DNA of 64,000 nucleotides from Ciona savignyi. Lineage: Eukaryota; Chordata; Ascidiacea; Phlebobranchia; Cionidae. The notes beneath the pieces are model-generated. The model did not search any database. It had not been told where the DNA came from and worked only from the letters and a program-made list of their open reading frames with translations. The position numbers were made by a program, and so were the translations under genes. This document shows, piece by piece, positions 47,101-62,100 of the stretch. The first letter of the stretch is position 1; each line of letters starts with the position of its first letter. Where the stretch lies: the NCBI GenBank assembly GCA_000149265.1, contig CH003198.1, forward strand, positions 246,975 to 310,974. The letters are read 5' to 3'.

Positions 47101-50100
47101 ACATAAAAAACATAAAAAAAAAACATAAAAAGACATAAAAAATTGTTTACGATATAAGAATAAATATTGTTTGACGTAAGAATGGCAATAAAAACGGCAA
47201 AAAAATGGATATTGTTACGACATAAGATGCTTTGAAACTAATATTCATTATCTGATTTGTTAAATTAAAAGGATAACTGTGGAAATGCGGGGTTTAAAGC
47301 ATAAATATATTGAAATATTGTCTATAAACAGTTTGGTTCGAGCTAAAAGATTGTTCTTTAATTCGTTCTAAGCCTGGTTGCTTGGTTCCTTTCTATTCTC
47401 TTAAGATTTGCTCTGTTCATATATTCCATGAATATTTTATGACGAACTGCATAAATTGCAATGCCTCGCTCCACCAAATAATGCTTCACCGAATTATATT
47501 GGTGATTAGTGGTCCGTATAACAAAATGTGCGACGTTCCTATAAGTGTGCCCGATCATATACACATTTTGATATAAAGATGGCGACCAGCCCATTATAGG
47601 TTCAAAACTCAGACTGGTAAAATATACAAAAATCTCATCGTTTAGTCGCGCCCCAAGTTTAGGTTGGTTTATTTGTTTTTGTAAATTTAAAATTAAATAA
47701 TTAAAAGAACAATCCCTTAATATATAATAAAAGTCAAACAGGAAAGAGACAAAACGATGGTCGTTATAACACGTTATGGAAAATATAGTTAAAACAATTA
47801 AAGAAAATATACGAAATCTGCCTTACCTGGCAACATATAGATTGAAATGTCTAAATTATTCCAAATATGAACACAGTTACAAATATTTTCATCCTAATAT
47901 TTCCAGCTGTTCCACTGCCGGACCGCCCACCAACTATTACGTCACCCGTCCTTACTACGGAACCACGAATTGTGCTCAGGGACGACACCTTACGGATGAA
48001 ATGTATTGCTACGGGAAAGTACGTTTTATCTCACTTAGTTTATTTTTTGTTTCCACGATAAAAACACAAGGCAGAACCTTTAATAAAAATTAAGAAACGA
48101 GAATAATGGCAAAACGACAGTCGTTAACACGCATCTACAATCCAATCAAATAATTACTCAAGTTATATTTACACATATATTTACACATGGCCGTCGAACC
48201 AACTTGACCGATTGGCTTATTGGTTTAATTCGTTGTTTTTCCACCCAGACCGGTACCGAGTGTACGATGGGAGAAATTAAATGGAAATTCGGTCGTTTCG
48301 TGGCCGAACGGTCGATTTCGAACTGAAGATTTCGGACGAACAGCTGTCATTAGCAACGCGAGTTATGGGGATAGCGCCGATTACAGGTATGATGACGTCA
48401 TAGGATAATTTTATACTTGTTTATGACGTCGTAATGACGTAATGAAAACGCAGGTGCACAGCTACGAATGCGTTGGGGGAGGCGACGCGGATATCGAAGG
48501 TTCTGGTGCACGCTCGACCATTCTTCTCTGTCCCCGAAAATGCGCCTCATGACGTCATAAAGACACCTGGTAGTAACGTCACAATACGATGTCAAGCGGA
48601 GGGGATTCCCGCGCCGGAAGTCGAGTGGAGGGTGAACGGGGTTCCGATCGCAGGTGGCGATTGGAGTTTATTCGATCCGTGGGCTCGTGTGGCCGAATGG
48701 TTAACGCGACCGATACATATATACCGACCTATACAAAAACGGTCCAAGTGACGAGCCCATCATGGGTTCGAATCTTGGCTCGGTTAAAAAAAACAAGAAA
48801 AGTACGCTCGTGTGGCCGAATGGTTAACGCGACCGATATAAAACATAGGCAACCTGCGTTAGTTACATATATACAACTCAACTTTTATATTTAAAAGGGA
48901 TATTTATGTTTATTACCATATATGTATGAAAATAACATCGTTCTTTAAACGCTATCCTAACAGTGTTACCGGGAATAACGCTTTCTTTAATCCTCCTTTA
49001 AAGTCTGACGATTTCCCTTGTGATAAACCTTCCTTGATTGTTTTTACCGAGCCAAGTTTCGACCCTATTACGCTCGTCACTAGGATTGTTTTGCACCCGA
49101 GTCGGTCTATGTATCGGTCGCGTTAACCATTCGGCCACACAACCGTACCACATTACCTGTTTTTTTATATTTCCTTGTTTTTTGTTTACCGAGACAAGTT
49201 TTGAACCAATAATAGGTCGTCGCTGGTACCGTTGTTGTATATATGACTATAGTTATATATCGCTGGAGGTAACCATTCGGCCACACGACCGTACCATATT
49301 ATCTGTTTTTCCACCAAGAAAAACTAAAATAACCTATTGCGGCCACCTATGGATACACATGCTTACAGACATCTAACTTCTCCACCCACAGAAACTTCTC
49401 CGATGGAAAACAGAGTGATCCATCCAACCAAAATTCGAATCAGCAATCTGAAGGTGTCGGACTCGGCCGTGTACCAATGCATCGCTAGTAACATGCATAA
49501 CTCCATTATCAAACAAGCATATGTGAATGTGCTCAGTAAGTTATGTGTTGGGGTAGAAGATATATATAGGACGTTGGAAGTTATGAACAATATAGTTTTT
49601 TAACATGGTCATTTATGACAAACGAATTATTAAACGTGTGTATCCAAATCCATTTCTCCAAATGCCTAAGGCTACAGGAGCTAGCACAGTGGGTTGCGTA
49701 CTGTCAAGACAATATTTTAGGATTTCTTTAACCCTACTACCCTTGAGTTCATTTAAAGTATTTTACCAAGGTAAGTTGGAACCCGTGATGGGTTTTTAAG
49801 CATGATGATATTTAAGACCATTTTTACATGAATATCGGTATATGAATCAGTCACGTTAACCATTCGGCCACACGACCGAACAAGTTCATTAGACCTCACT
49901 TAAACACATTGTTTGAGGGCATAAGTGGCTTGAAAACGTCCGATTCAATTCAAGAATCTCAATATTCCCAGTATACACTAACAAGCGAATAAGCCAAAGC
50001 ATAGCAAACATGAGACAATCTTTAATAGTTTTAATATTTTTAACTGTTATTGGTAAGGAAATCGTAAAAGTTATTGAAGCATTAATAACTATGGTGTTTT

Positions 50101-53100
50101 TTTACAGATTTCCGGCACAATAAAATGTAGGGTATATCTATAGCTTCAACACTTTACAGTAATATAACCGTGAGATTTTTACTAATAAAAGCCCCAAATT
50201 TTGTAATAATATATAGCTTCAAACTAATATAAATGTGTGTTAATAATATTTTTATCTGTTTATTTAAACACAACTTTATTATTACAGTCGGGTAAACATG
50301 AAATATCTTTCCCAGTTTCTATGCCGTTGCCTGTATCTACGGAAGACGTGGAATACGTGCAAGTGTTGGGGAAAACTGTGGAGATGAAATGTAATGTGTT
50401 TGGGTCGCCCTCTCCCGCCATCTCGTGGCAGAAAGATGGAAACAAAATTACAGAAAACGAAAGGTTTGATTTATGTCGGACTTAGTTTCAAATTAATAAT
50501 GGGTTTTCCAATTAGGTCTTTCTTTACATAAAAAAATCGGAATATTAATTGGTTAATCAATCGGATACACTACTGTTCAATAATATTAAATTGCAAGAAA
50601 AATTAAATGCAAGATATAAAATTTTCTGTTTATACATTAGCATAGGTTGTGTCTTATTACATATTCTTACTCAACAGTATAAAACCTTAGCAAAAAGGTC
50701 CGAATAACAACTTTTATTTTGATGAGAGCTTCTCATGGTGATTATTCATAATTTCATCAATATCTAATTCTGACAAAACACATTTCTACAGGTTTCTTAT
50801 ACGGAAAAGTAAATATCTTCGCATCAGTGAAGTAACATTCGACGATGCTGGAGCCTACACTTGCGTAGCGACAAATGAATACGGGAACGCAACACTCAGC
50901 ACCTCACTTACAGTGTTCCGTCGTACGAAGATACAACCAGCTGCCCAATACCGCTATTTCGTCAGGCGGGGAGAATCAGTCACTATGTCTGTTAAGGTAA
51001 TTCTTGAGTTTGTAATGATAAAATATTATCGTGGAATGTATTTTAAAAGACTGAATGATTATATTATAGCGTGGTGGATAAGTGCGTCGCCTTTCATCCG
51101 AAAGTGTGCTGGCCCATACGACCGTACAAATATGATAGTAATAACATATTCACACCGTCGCGAGATTACCTTTTGTCCACCGTCGGGTTACCGGAGCTAT
51201 TACAGTGTGTTGTGTATGATCCACATGTTCCTTCAATTTGGCAGAACCCATTAATTTACTGGGTTCCATTAAGTACCTTGCTAAAAGACATAACCGACTA
51301 GCTAATGACTAGTTTATAATCTGCAACCCTTTGGCTGAAATGAGCCGCATTAATCCAGCAAGCTGAAAGGTCGAACCGTAGATTTATCCTAAATGTACAA
51401 CTAAGTTCCGCACTTAATAAACCCTGAAGAAATAAATTCCAAATCCACCAGATTGATATCGATGACGGCGTGAAACAAGGACCAGTTCAATGGTTCAAAT
51501 CCGATGTTCTTATTGGACGAGGAATCAATTATGACGTCAACAATGCGGCATTCACGGATAGCGGAAGTTACAAGGTCATGGTCAACACCAGTCTCGACCA
51601 CTCAGCTGTGCACTTGACTCTGGTTGTTCAAGGTGGAGTTATTTGGTTTTTTTAATATTTTTTTGGCGAGTTTTTAATCCCACAAAGGGCATCGTCTATA
51701 AGATCGTTTTGTATAGAAGTCCGTAGATGTATCTTTCAAGGTTTTCACGAGTGTGAGAGATATCTTATATGCAACGGTAACTTGCAGTTAACACAATGGA
51801 TCTTATTGATGATCAAATGGTTAAAGTGAACGATTTATAAACTTAATTCTATGGAAAAACCGTTTTATTTACAATCCCATTATAGGTTCAAAATTGGCCA
51901 ATTAAAACAATTTCAGAAGCTGTACTATTGACGAGACTTTCGCGGTTTTGAAGTATTGTTCACTAAAAAAACTTTATTTTTTAGGGTTACTGTTTTTTTA
52001 AACTTTTTATTATTTATACATATTATTCTATCGTCGTACACAACATTAAATCCATGTAATAGTATCACGAAATGCACCACTTTTCATAGATATCCCATTA
52101 CCTCCGTTGGATTTCTATGTTTCTCCCAAATCGGGGGGATCCCCCCTGGATGTAACGTTCACATGGCAACCAGCTGAAGACAATTACTCCCCGATACATG
52201 GTGAATGGTGTGTTTGTGTCGAGTTTAATATTTGTCCAGGCGGTTTATTCGAATTTTAATGAATGTTTGTTGAATTAAAATCAGGCGTTGTCGCTACAGG
52301 TAAGTGATCTCGCATAAGCGTTGTGTACTTAGGTAACCCGATGGTGGGCACAAGACGATCTCACAAAAAGCTTTATGTAATTTCCTATATATAACGAGGA
52401 TAAGCATGGAAATTCTAATGAAATCATTTGGCCTTGGGATAATGTGCCATTTTTGGGCAATATTGGGTTTATGTGTATTTTCGATTGATAGATGTGCACG
52501 AGTAGAAAGCATTCGCTAAAAATACTTTTTCCAATATTAATGCCTTAACAATGTCCATTATGAAACCAGAATACAAGATAGAATTTGAGAAAGACAACTA
52601 TCGACCTGGGGAGTGGTTTCCATTGGTCGATTCGATACCTGGCGACCGAACCTCTTTCGATGTAACCTTGGCAGCTGGGTTGCGATATAAATTCCGCTTG
52701 TGGGCGCTAAACGGCATTGGGTGGAGCGAGGCGCCCAGTGCTGAGACAGCTCGGTATACAACCCCACCTAGCGGTAGGTTTTTTGTTTCAATAAAATTGA
52801 TGATTCCATTTGGAGGTGCACTTTTTAATTTAGGATGAATATGGTGTTTCTATAGACAAATTGTTAGTTTCCAATTAAGATGTTTTAGAAGTATTAGATT
52901 TAAAGAAAAAATACAGATAAATTGTTTGAATTCTAATTTGAATAACAAAATCGCTATTATTTAAGCACAGCAAAACAAGAAAAAGTATAAAATCTCAAAA
53001 CAACCAATCAATAAACTTCTGCAAAACCACCATTTTAGTCGATTTTAATATAAACTTTCAATTCAGCTCCAACAGCAAACCCAAGTGGGGTGTCGGGCAA

Positions 53101-56100
53101 GGGGAATACCCCAACCAATATGATCATCACGTGGGACCCGGTGAGCCCAGTGGGGCGGAACGGACCGGGATTCGGGTACCAGATAACGTAAGTTTGTTTA
53201 TTTTGTGTCGAATATAAATAATTGGATAATAATTTCAAGGATTTCAACTAATAAATAATAATTATAACCATAGAAATAATAACATAATTACATAATATTC
53301 ATTTCTAGAATTAATAACCTTTGTCCTGGTGGTAGGTTAGTATTTAGTGGAAAATTTATTTTTCTTAAAATCAAGCATTGTCGGTTGCTTATCTAAATAA
53401 ATGGTTGTTGCCTCAAACCGACATTACTTAGGATAGCGTACTAAGGATGCGCAAATTTCTTTGAGATGCGAAAAACAAACTAGTTTTATGTTGACAAACC
53501 ATATTAGGTTGAAAAAACGTTTCCTGAACCAATGTGGGAGTGTCTATTTGTTGATTCCATATTGTTCTAATCCCATTTAAATATTTTTAAAACTTTCCTA
53601 TTAAATTGTCGGGCATATGTCTTTCTTGCGCTTTTCAGGAATGTAAGCGGGTTTAATTGTCTTAACCATCGTTTTCCCCGTATATTGCAAAGTATATGGC
53701 GTTTAAATTTTGTTTTTGTCATACCTTGTAAACTTAGAACAACACTATCGGTCTTCTGTTCGCAAATGTTTTGTTTTTGTTGATTCCTTTAGTTCCAGTT
53801 GTTCCTTTACTTACACCAAGACACCCTTGGGCATTCGTGTTGCAATTTGTGGTGATTTCGCACACAGTTAACCCCTCCATCTACAATACTCTTAACTTAC
53901 ATTATCCGTAATATTGTGGTCTCGTAGTATTTAATTGAAACATTGTGGTCTGTTGGCATTTATATGAGTTTTATCTATCTAGTACAGGTTTTAGGTAAGC
54001 ATCTAGCGGGACATACTTGTGATAATAAAATAATACTTTTTTCTTATTTACCACGTTTGGGCATAAGCATGAGTACCCCATATCCTATTCTACATTTCCT
54101 GAAGTTTTTGTTTTTCTAAACCAGCATATATTGCTTTAAACAGATACTGCACCGCTCCCGACTGTACCGACAAAGAAGTTCTTTATGTGGACGGGGAAGT
54201 CGAATCTTATGAAGTAGTCAACCTTCCAACATACACCCAATACATCATTAACATTATGAGCTACAATAATATCGGTAACGCTTCCGTACCGCAAGACGTA
54301 CTGGGATACTCTGGCGAAGACGGTACGTTATAGCAAAAACTTTTTTGCGTCATTAATACAAATGTATGTGCCTTAATTTTTTATTTATTTGTAAAATTAT
54401 AATACCGCTTACCAACATTAGAACCCTACAATAAATAAATATGTAATAACTTTATTACCTACCTACAAATTGTTTTTAACTGTATATAAATTGTGGCACA
54501 TATTGTATAAACAGTCATTTATTTATCTATTCTAAGGTTATTCCTAATTCCATTGCGTTAATTATAGTTCCATTGTCTGCTCCAAGTGATGTCACAGTTG
54601 AAACAAACGAAGATGACGCAACAGTGGTGATTGTGAGGTGGCAAAAAGTTGACCCAGATTCAGTAAGAGGAAAAGTGCTGGGTTACATCGTGTCCTACGA
54701 GACACCTTCAAGTAATGGTAAGATGGGTTGTTATTTCGATAATAAATGCAAATTAATGGTCGAGATAAGCCATTCATGCTATTACCCGGTAGTGGAGATA
54801 TAAGGATGTATCATTTATGTTATGGCGGGTAGGGAAATCACGTTTAAGAATTTTTCTATGGTCAGCATCTGATAACTCGCTTCCATGGTCTAGTTGCCGG
54901 AGCTATTGTAGTGTGTTGTGTATGATTAAGACGTTAATGGTGTCTAAATAGAACCCATTATTCTGCCAAGTAAAACAATGCCCGCTTGGTGCTTTTCCCA
55001 AAGACATAAGCTGGCGGACACTTCGAACTTTTCTTACCTGGCCATTTATTTTTTAACCCGGCTTTATTGTTTTAAGTTTTGAACCCAGGGCTTCTCGCTA
55101 AGAACGTTTTTACATCGAAATCGGTATAAGTGTCGGTCGCTATAACCATTTGACCACATTTTCCACATGTCTATTACATAATACTAAATCGGTTTTCTCT
55201 GCAGAACTGAAAGAAAGAAGTGTGGGCGACACCGAAATGACTGGAATCTCTGGACTCAAACCGTTCACCGATTACTCGTTTAAAGTAGCCGTGTACAACG
55301 ACTATTCCAGCGGACCATTTTCCCAATCCTACGTCATTACCACCCCTGAAAGCAGTGAGTTGTGACGTCATAATTTATATTGCCTTGTTGGTGGGGGTTG
55401 ATGGATTTTCTACTGAAACTAAAAAATGTCTCAATCATACACAACACACTACAAAGGCAGTCCGACGGTTGGCGCGTGGTCCAGCAGATAGCTAGTCGGT
55501 TGTGTCCTTGGGCAAGGTATTAAACAGACTTTGCCTGAACCCAGCGGATTAATGGGTTCTACCAAATTAAAGGAACGTGTCAATCAAATACAACACACTG
55601 CAATAACTCCGGTAACCCGACGATGGACGCGAGGTGATCTGACGATTGCCCGTGTGTTAACTCCCTTGGTTTTATTCACGGGGATAAACATAAATATCCT
55701 ATCCTCCTAATCCATGTTAAGCAAGACCATTCTGCAGCACCCGGCCCCCCATCTACTATGAGACTCCGTACAACAACCGATACTGGGGCACACATTGCAT
55801 GGGGACGCCCCCAAGAAGAGAATGGTGATGTCATCGGCTATGTGATCAAATTCGTATGCTTGAACGATTCAACGTGAGTGGATTATATACGATGTCTATG
55901 TTTATTATCCACAATATTTCCACCACTAGGTGTAGTAATGAGTATTGGATACTTTTTGTTTCTACCACTAGATGTCGTTTTAAGCAGCGGCCCGGAAAGT
56001 GACCAACACGCGTATATACCTGTACGGTCGTGTGGCCAAATGGTTAACGCGACCGATACATATATATATCGACTTACAAACAAAAAAACGGATTTACCAA

Positions 56101-59100
56101 CGAGTCCATTATGAATTTGAAACTAAGCCCAGTAAAACAAACAAAAAAACATGTGTATGCCGATTAGTACTGTCGTGTGGCCCAATGGTTAGCGCGACCG
56201 ATACATTACCGATTCTTACGCAAAAACGGTTCTAGTCACGAGCCTATCATGGGTTCGAAACTTGGCTCGGTAAGAAAAAGGTTTTTCAGGGTTGTGGCCG
56301 AATGGTTAACGATACCGATTTAAAACTTCAATTTCTGCACAAAAAAATCGTTTAAGTGACGAGCCTATCATGGGTTATAAACTAAGCGCGGTAAAAAAAC
56401 AATATGTTTTACACTTCGTTCTAAAGATTCTACCACTAGGTGTTGTATTAAGAACCATGACTTTTCCACCACTAGATGTGCCACTGAGTACCATGTGATT
56501 ACCACCATTGGGGTTTAATGAACAGTCACGTGGCCAAATGGCAAAATTTATATAAATTTATATATTTTATATTTATAAATTTAATATTATATATATTACG
56601 CAAATTTATATACCAAGTTCAACATAAAACGGTCATAGTGACAAGCCCATAAAAATTTAACCTGATAAATATACTACGAATTTGTTGACTCGATTTTTTT
56701 AATTTCAAAAAGTTTACAAATCTGATTTTTATATCTTTACAGTGAAATTGGACCAATCAGCGTCGAAGGTACATCTTACGTCACCTCTCAGTTGCGTCCG
56801 AATCATATGTATGACGTCACAGTGGCCGCGCAAACTTTAAAGGGTGTCGGTGAAACCGCAAACATTGTGATGTCAACAATGGCGGGAGAAGGTTGGTGAA
56901 GCGCGATGTATTTATGACGTCATTTCCTATTTAACGCTTTTTTTTTATGCAAACACGAAAAAACGTTCAGAGTTTGGAATTCAGTTCATTGGGTATTCTA
57001 CTTGACCTGGGGTCGGCAACCTGCGGCTCTTATTCACTTTATTTGCTACTATAGCGAGTGCTTAATAAGTTTAATACCCATGCATAAGTGAAACAAACAG
57101 AAGAACACTCGCGTCTTTATCTCACACAGTGTTGTTTCCTTTTATAGTTTGCGGCTCCCAGTGATATTATTGTGTGGAATATCGGTTAAAATGGTTCTTT
57201 AAGTGCAAAATATAAAAAAAGTGTAAAAGTTAAGGGTGTAAATGTAAAAGGTTGACCTTTGGCAGAGACAATCAACAACTTAATGCAAAGTTGTTTCTAG
57301 CTTCGAGCAATTTCTAAAACTACCGGAACATACCACTGGAATATTGAGATTTGTAAGATCGTGATAACACTTATAACCACATCCCCGTTTGGTCCATAAC
57401 TTTCCCCCCCGGGGCATGTTGACATTATGTGGTCGATATAGAAGATATGCCTATTCGGGAGCACATACGTGATATGGGAGTTATTATTTTGATAATCAAG
57501 CGGTCTACAAAAAAACTAAATATGAGGAATTATACATAAAATAGTTTGGTTATTCCCGTGAATGGGAAAACCAAGAGGGTTAACACACGAGCAATCGTCA
57601 GATTACCTCGCGCCCATCGTCGGGTTACCGGAGATATTGCAGTACGTTATATATGATACACACGTTTCTTCAATTTGGTGGAACCCATTAATCCGCGGGG
57701 TTCAGGCAATGTCTGTTAAATGCATTGCCCAAGGACACAACCAACAAGTTGTTTGAGCTAAACATTTCCATCACCCTATTTGCAAACATGAAACAGCCGT
57801 GCACGCTTGTGTGGCCGAATGGTCAACGCGACCGATTCATATATCAATATCTACTTAAAAACTTTTTCCCGGTTAAAAAAGCATAAAGCAGCCAATTAAC
57901 CAAGTACCATCCACTTATCGGTCTGCGTAGTTGGTCGGCCATCTTGCTTTAAATCCAACCCACCCACCCTAACCCCATCGTTCCCCAGCCCCGGTTGCCG
58001 CAAGATTCAATGTAACTGCTGGTATGACAACTGCAAACGTCACGTGGTATCAGGTGGGGGGAATTCCCGCAACCAAGTATTTCGTCGAATACAAGAAATC
58101 AAGTGAGCCGGGGTTTCCCCTACATACGTATATTTCCGCTAACTATTAGCAATTTCCGCTAAAACAATAAATATTTCCGCCAAAAAAATAGAGTGTACGA
58201 GTTTTAAAATGTCACCACAGTTAAGAAAGATTATTTCAACTATTTTTGCTCCAAAGTTTTGGTGTATTATGCTTTCATTACTGCCATTAATGTTTAATAC
58301 ACAAATAAAAGACTATTCTACAACTTGACTATGGAGTTGCGATATTTTGATAATTAACCATGATTTAACGTATGCCGTTCTCTATTAAAGTAAACTTTAT
58401 AATTGGATATATTATATGTGGTAAATTTACCACATTATATGTGATAAATCACTTACATACACTAACATATGATTTTATTTCAGCTGAAGACGAGTGGAAG
58501 ATGAGCCACGGAGCCTATTCGGCTGAGAAAACCGGCGAGGGCGTGCCGGTGGCTGGTCTCGAACCCGGTACCTCCTACTTAGTGAGAATAGTGTCGGTGA
58601 ACGCGTATGACCAGACGGTGTCACGAGCTATCATGTTCAAAACGGCCGGCGCAGGTAAATTGATGTTTATTTTTTGTTTTAAACTTAACTATGTAAGTTA
58701 TCATCAAATTTAAGTTAAAAGTTTTATCGACACAACCTCTAATCTAAACATTGATAGAATATTCATGTTTTAAAAAAAGTTTTTAACAAAAATTGCATTA
58801 CTTATTAGTTATGGTGAACAAACAAATGAAAAGATTGTGTTTTCGTTAAAAATTATGTTCTCTGCTAAATAGATAAAAGGTTGGACCTGTTTTTTTGCAA
58901 ATCATAGTGTAAATATTGATGCTGGATATAAGACGCCGGATCTATGTCTTGTGAAAACAAAGATTGTTTATTGATTGACATTTACACGCAGTGAATCGGT
59001 ATTGAGAACAGCGAAATAATTATTTCTAATGACTTTTGTCATTTGCTTTAATTACTAGTGGTTCTCAACCTAGAGTAATTTTTAAATTTAATTTTAGAAC

Positions 59101-62100
59101 CGTGCTCAATTTTAAAGTCATTGCTCGTGCTTAAGACAGTTTTTAGTATAGAGTTTTGCATATGAACCGGTCGCGCTAACCGCATGTGTGCATTCGACCG
59201 TTCCAGAGCGATATTTTTTTACCGAGGCAAGTTTTGAACCCAAGATCAGGGCTAATACCGTGGTTTGCATATATTGCTACATGCATCGGTCCCGTTTACC
59301 ATTCAGCCAAACGACTGTTCAAACACGCATTCTTTTTACCGGGTTTTATTTTGAACTACGCTTTTTTGTATAGAATTCGTTATATGAACCGGTTAACAAC
59401 TCGGCCACAAGCCAAACTTTGAATTTCGTGGTCAGTTGTGTCCATCATCACATTGCGACACGTGACATATATGGAACGACCACACGAGTCTCGCGGAATT
59501 ACATTGTTGCAAGCTGAATCCGCACTCTCGCGCGTGATCGAACGAACGTTTGTTTCATTATAACCACCATTGTCCCCCGCGCTTTGTTATAAGACACGTG
59601 TCCGCCACCGTTCTATTGTTTGGTCACAATACAAGATACAATTACGACATAATAGGTTTTCGCTTCAGAATTGCACATCCATGTTTTCATACTTTTACAC
59701 CACGTGTTACCAAACCAAACTAACACATTGCGACGGGAATTATGGTCAGTTGCGAAATATTTTCCAAGTCAACGTTTTGAAGTAGGAAACATCGGACATA
59801 ACTAGATGTTTTGATTTTATGAGCGAAAAGCTTTGAAGCGGCATTTAATGACGCAAACTAAAAGCGTGTTGAATAGCTACTAGGGATCACATTACCGTAC
59901 AACTTTACCTTTTGAGATTCGCTAAACAACTGTAAAACGATGACGAATCAAGTTACGTTTGGCCACTTTATTCGTGTGTATGGTGTTTAATAAATTAAAA
60001 ATAAAGTACGACGTTAAAAAATCACTGAACTGCGCACTCAAGTATAAGGAATATGTGCAAATGTGACAAACGGGCAAGTCGTGCACAGCTTATCTTGTTA
60101 TCACGAATTGTGCCCTTGAGCGAGCGTGGTATGCTACTTACTGCTTTCACCAGGTAAATGCCTTTCACCGAGTCCGGCTGGCTTTTCCACTGATATTGTT
60201 GAACTAGCTTCGTGTTTACCTGCCAGGCAAGCATCCAAAATATATAATCAGATTAAATTCGAAGTATGTGTTTGTGCTCGTTGCTCGGGCGATGTAGCAG
60301 CATTCGACGACACCTTTTGACCTTCTGTGACCTTTTATCGGCACCGCTTCTTTATGACCTCACACTATGACGTGTGTGATGACATCATCGATGGGGTTCG
60401 ATCCAAAACAACGTCGCGATATTGTTAAACGTCTCGAACTTTCGACAAGTCGGTTTACCCGGACAACGCCCCCTCGATCGCCGGCAGGTATCTCTCGCGC
60501 GCTGACGACACTTCCGGCAAATTACTACTTCCGCATTCGCGCCCCCGGGGTGCTCTCTTCCACCACCACGTGGTCCCACCAACCCCACCTTCACAGCGAC
60601 AATCGCCCCCGTTCGTTTCACAGACGCGTAGGTGACCGTCGGCTTCGACGCGCACTGCCGACAAGTTCTCTGCTTTTTATAAAGTCGAAACGATCCGGGC
60701 CTCTGAGAAAACGAGCAGTTCTCGGTTCCGGGGATTTCAAATTCCTGATAGAAGATTATGTTCCGCCGTGGCCCTGCAACCGCATCGGGGGCGTCGTACG
60801 TCACGAGTTTATTACTCCGCCATGCGATGAAGCGATGAGATCCGCTTGGTAGAGTGAACGACAGAACGACGCCTCTTCCTGATGACGCGGGATTCACTTT
60901 AAACTCACCTGCGTCAAATTTAGGTTTGAATTATAAATACAACACGACATATCCTGGTCAAAGTATCTTAATTAAAAAGTGCCAGGAACGATCAAAGAAA
61001 AATAAATAGACAAAAACAAGAAATCTAGATCTAACTTTAGCCCCAGCAGTAATTACAACTAAAGAACCCTTACCCCATATTTTAATTTAGTTTATTTTAT
61101 TTTTTGTTTATCACGTAGTGCACAACAGCTAAACTGGTTAGATAGAAAAATTAGAAAAATTACCAGTTTTATAGACATACCGGTACCCTGACTACCTTTT
61201 GTCATAAATTAAGGCAATGGTTCTTAAACCTAGTGCGGCAATGAACCAAACATTGTTTCTTTATTTTGCAGCAGACCGGTTAAGAAAGAACTGATTTATT
61301 GGTTATTTAAGAAAATTGGTTTGATTTTCATAAGAGGAACTTACTGTAAATATTTGGTCTTTCCAAACTAGCGTTTCGGCACGTCTTTACGATATACAGC
61401 ACGTTAGTCCTGTTGGGTCCAATCATTTCTTCTTTGACGCACAAATACCTAGTTCCTGTGGCGACCTCAACCGCAACACGCGACGTGTTTATCCCATGTC
61501 CAGTACACATCGCGAAACTGACCACTAGCAACAGTAAAAACGGAGGAAAAGTTGTCCAAGCAGAAACAAATCCAATTTTTCTTCTCGCGCGAGATCCACA
61601 GTTCAAGCTACCTCGGTACCTTGCTCGGTGCTTGAAGCACATGGCCGCCCCTGCCAACTCATTTTCGTTGCTTCTCGGATAACGAGTTGTCAATGTTCGA
61701 TCCAGACAGATTACAGCTTGCTAGTCGTGCAGAAAAAAAAACTTGCAAAACGGCTTCTGCCTTTTATTTAAGCCTGTGTTCAATAAATCTATTAAATTAC
61801 ATAACATTATTTAACTTTCAATATCAACCTATTTAAGTCGGTATTGCAGAGTCTAGACAATACCCGACTTTGTGCTTTTGCCTATTTAACTTTGCTCCGA
61901 ATTAATCGGATTATATTCCCACAAAATCAAGCATAACACTCGCTATTAAGCAGCTGAAATATAACAAAGGCGTCTTTGCCATATGCTGTTCACTATCTCT
62001 GCACATTCACTCGCCCTGCTAAATAAATCAATGCTGTGTTCTCAAAATAAACGACTGCGGTCGCCTGAACATATTTACCGACGATACTCGTGCTATATTT

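Noticed and set aside
59055-59100. Possible hAT end (gtggttctcaacct)
   Set aside because: Single short match without a second end.
60367-60852. 161-codon plus-strand frame
   Set aside because: Shadow of the antisense FGF-like exon: the minus frame has the signal-peptide exon, donor and patterned core, the plus frame has none.
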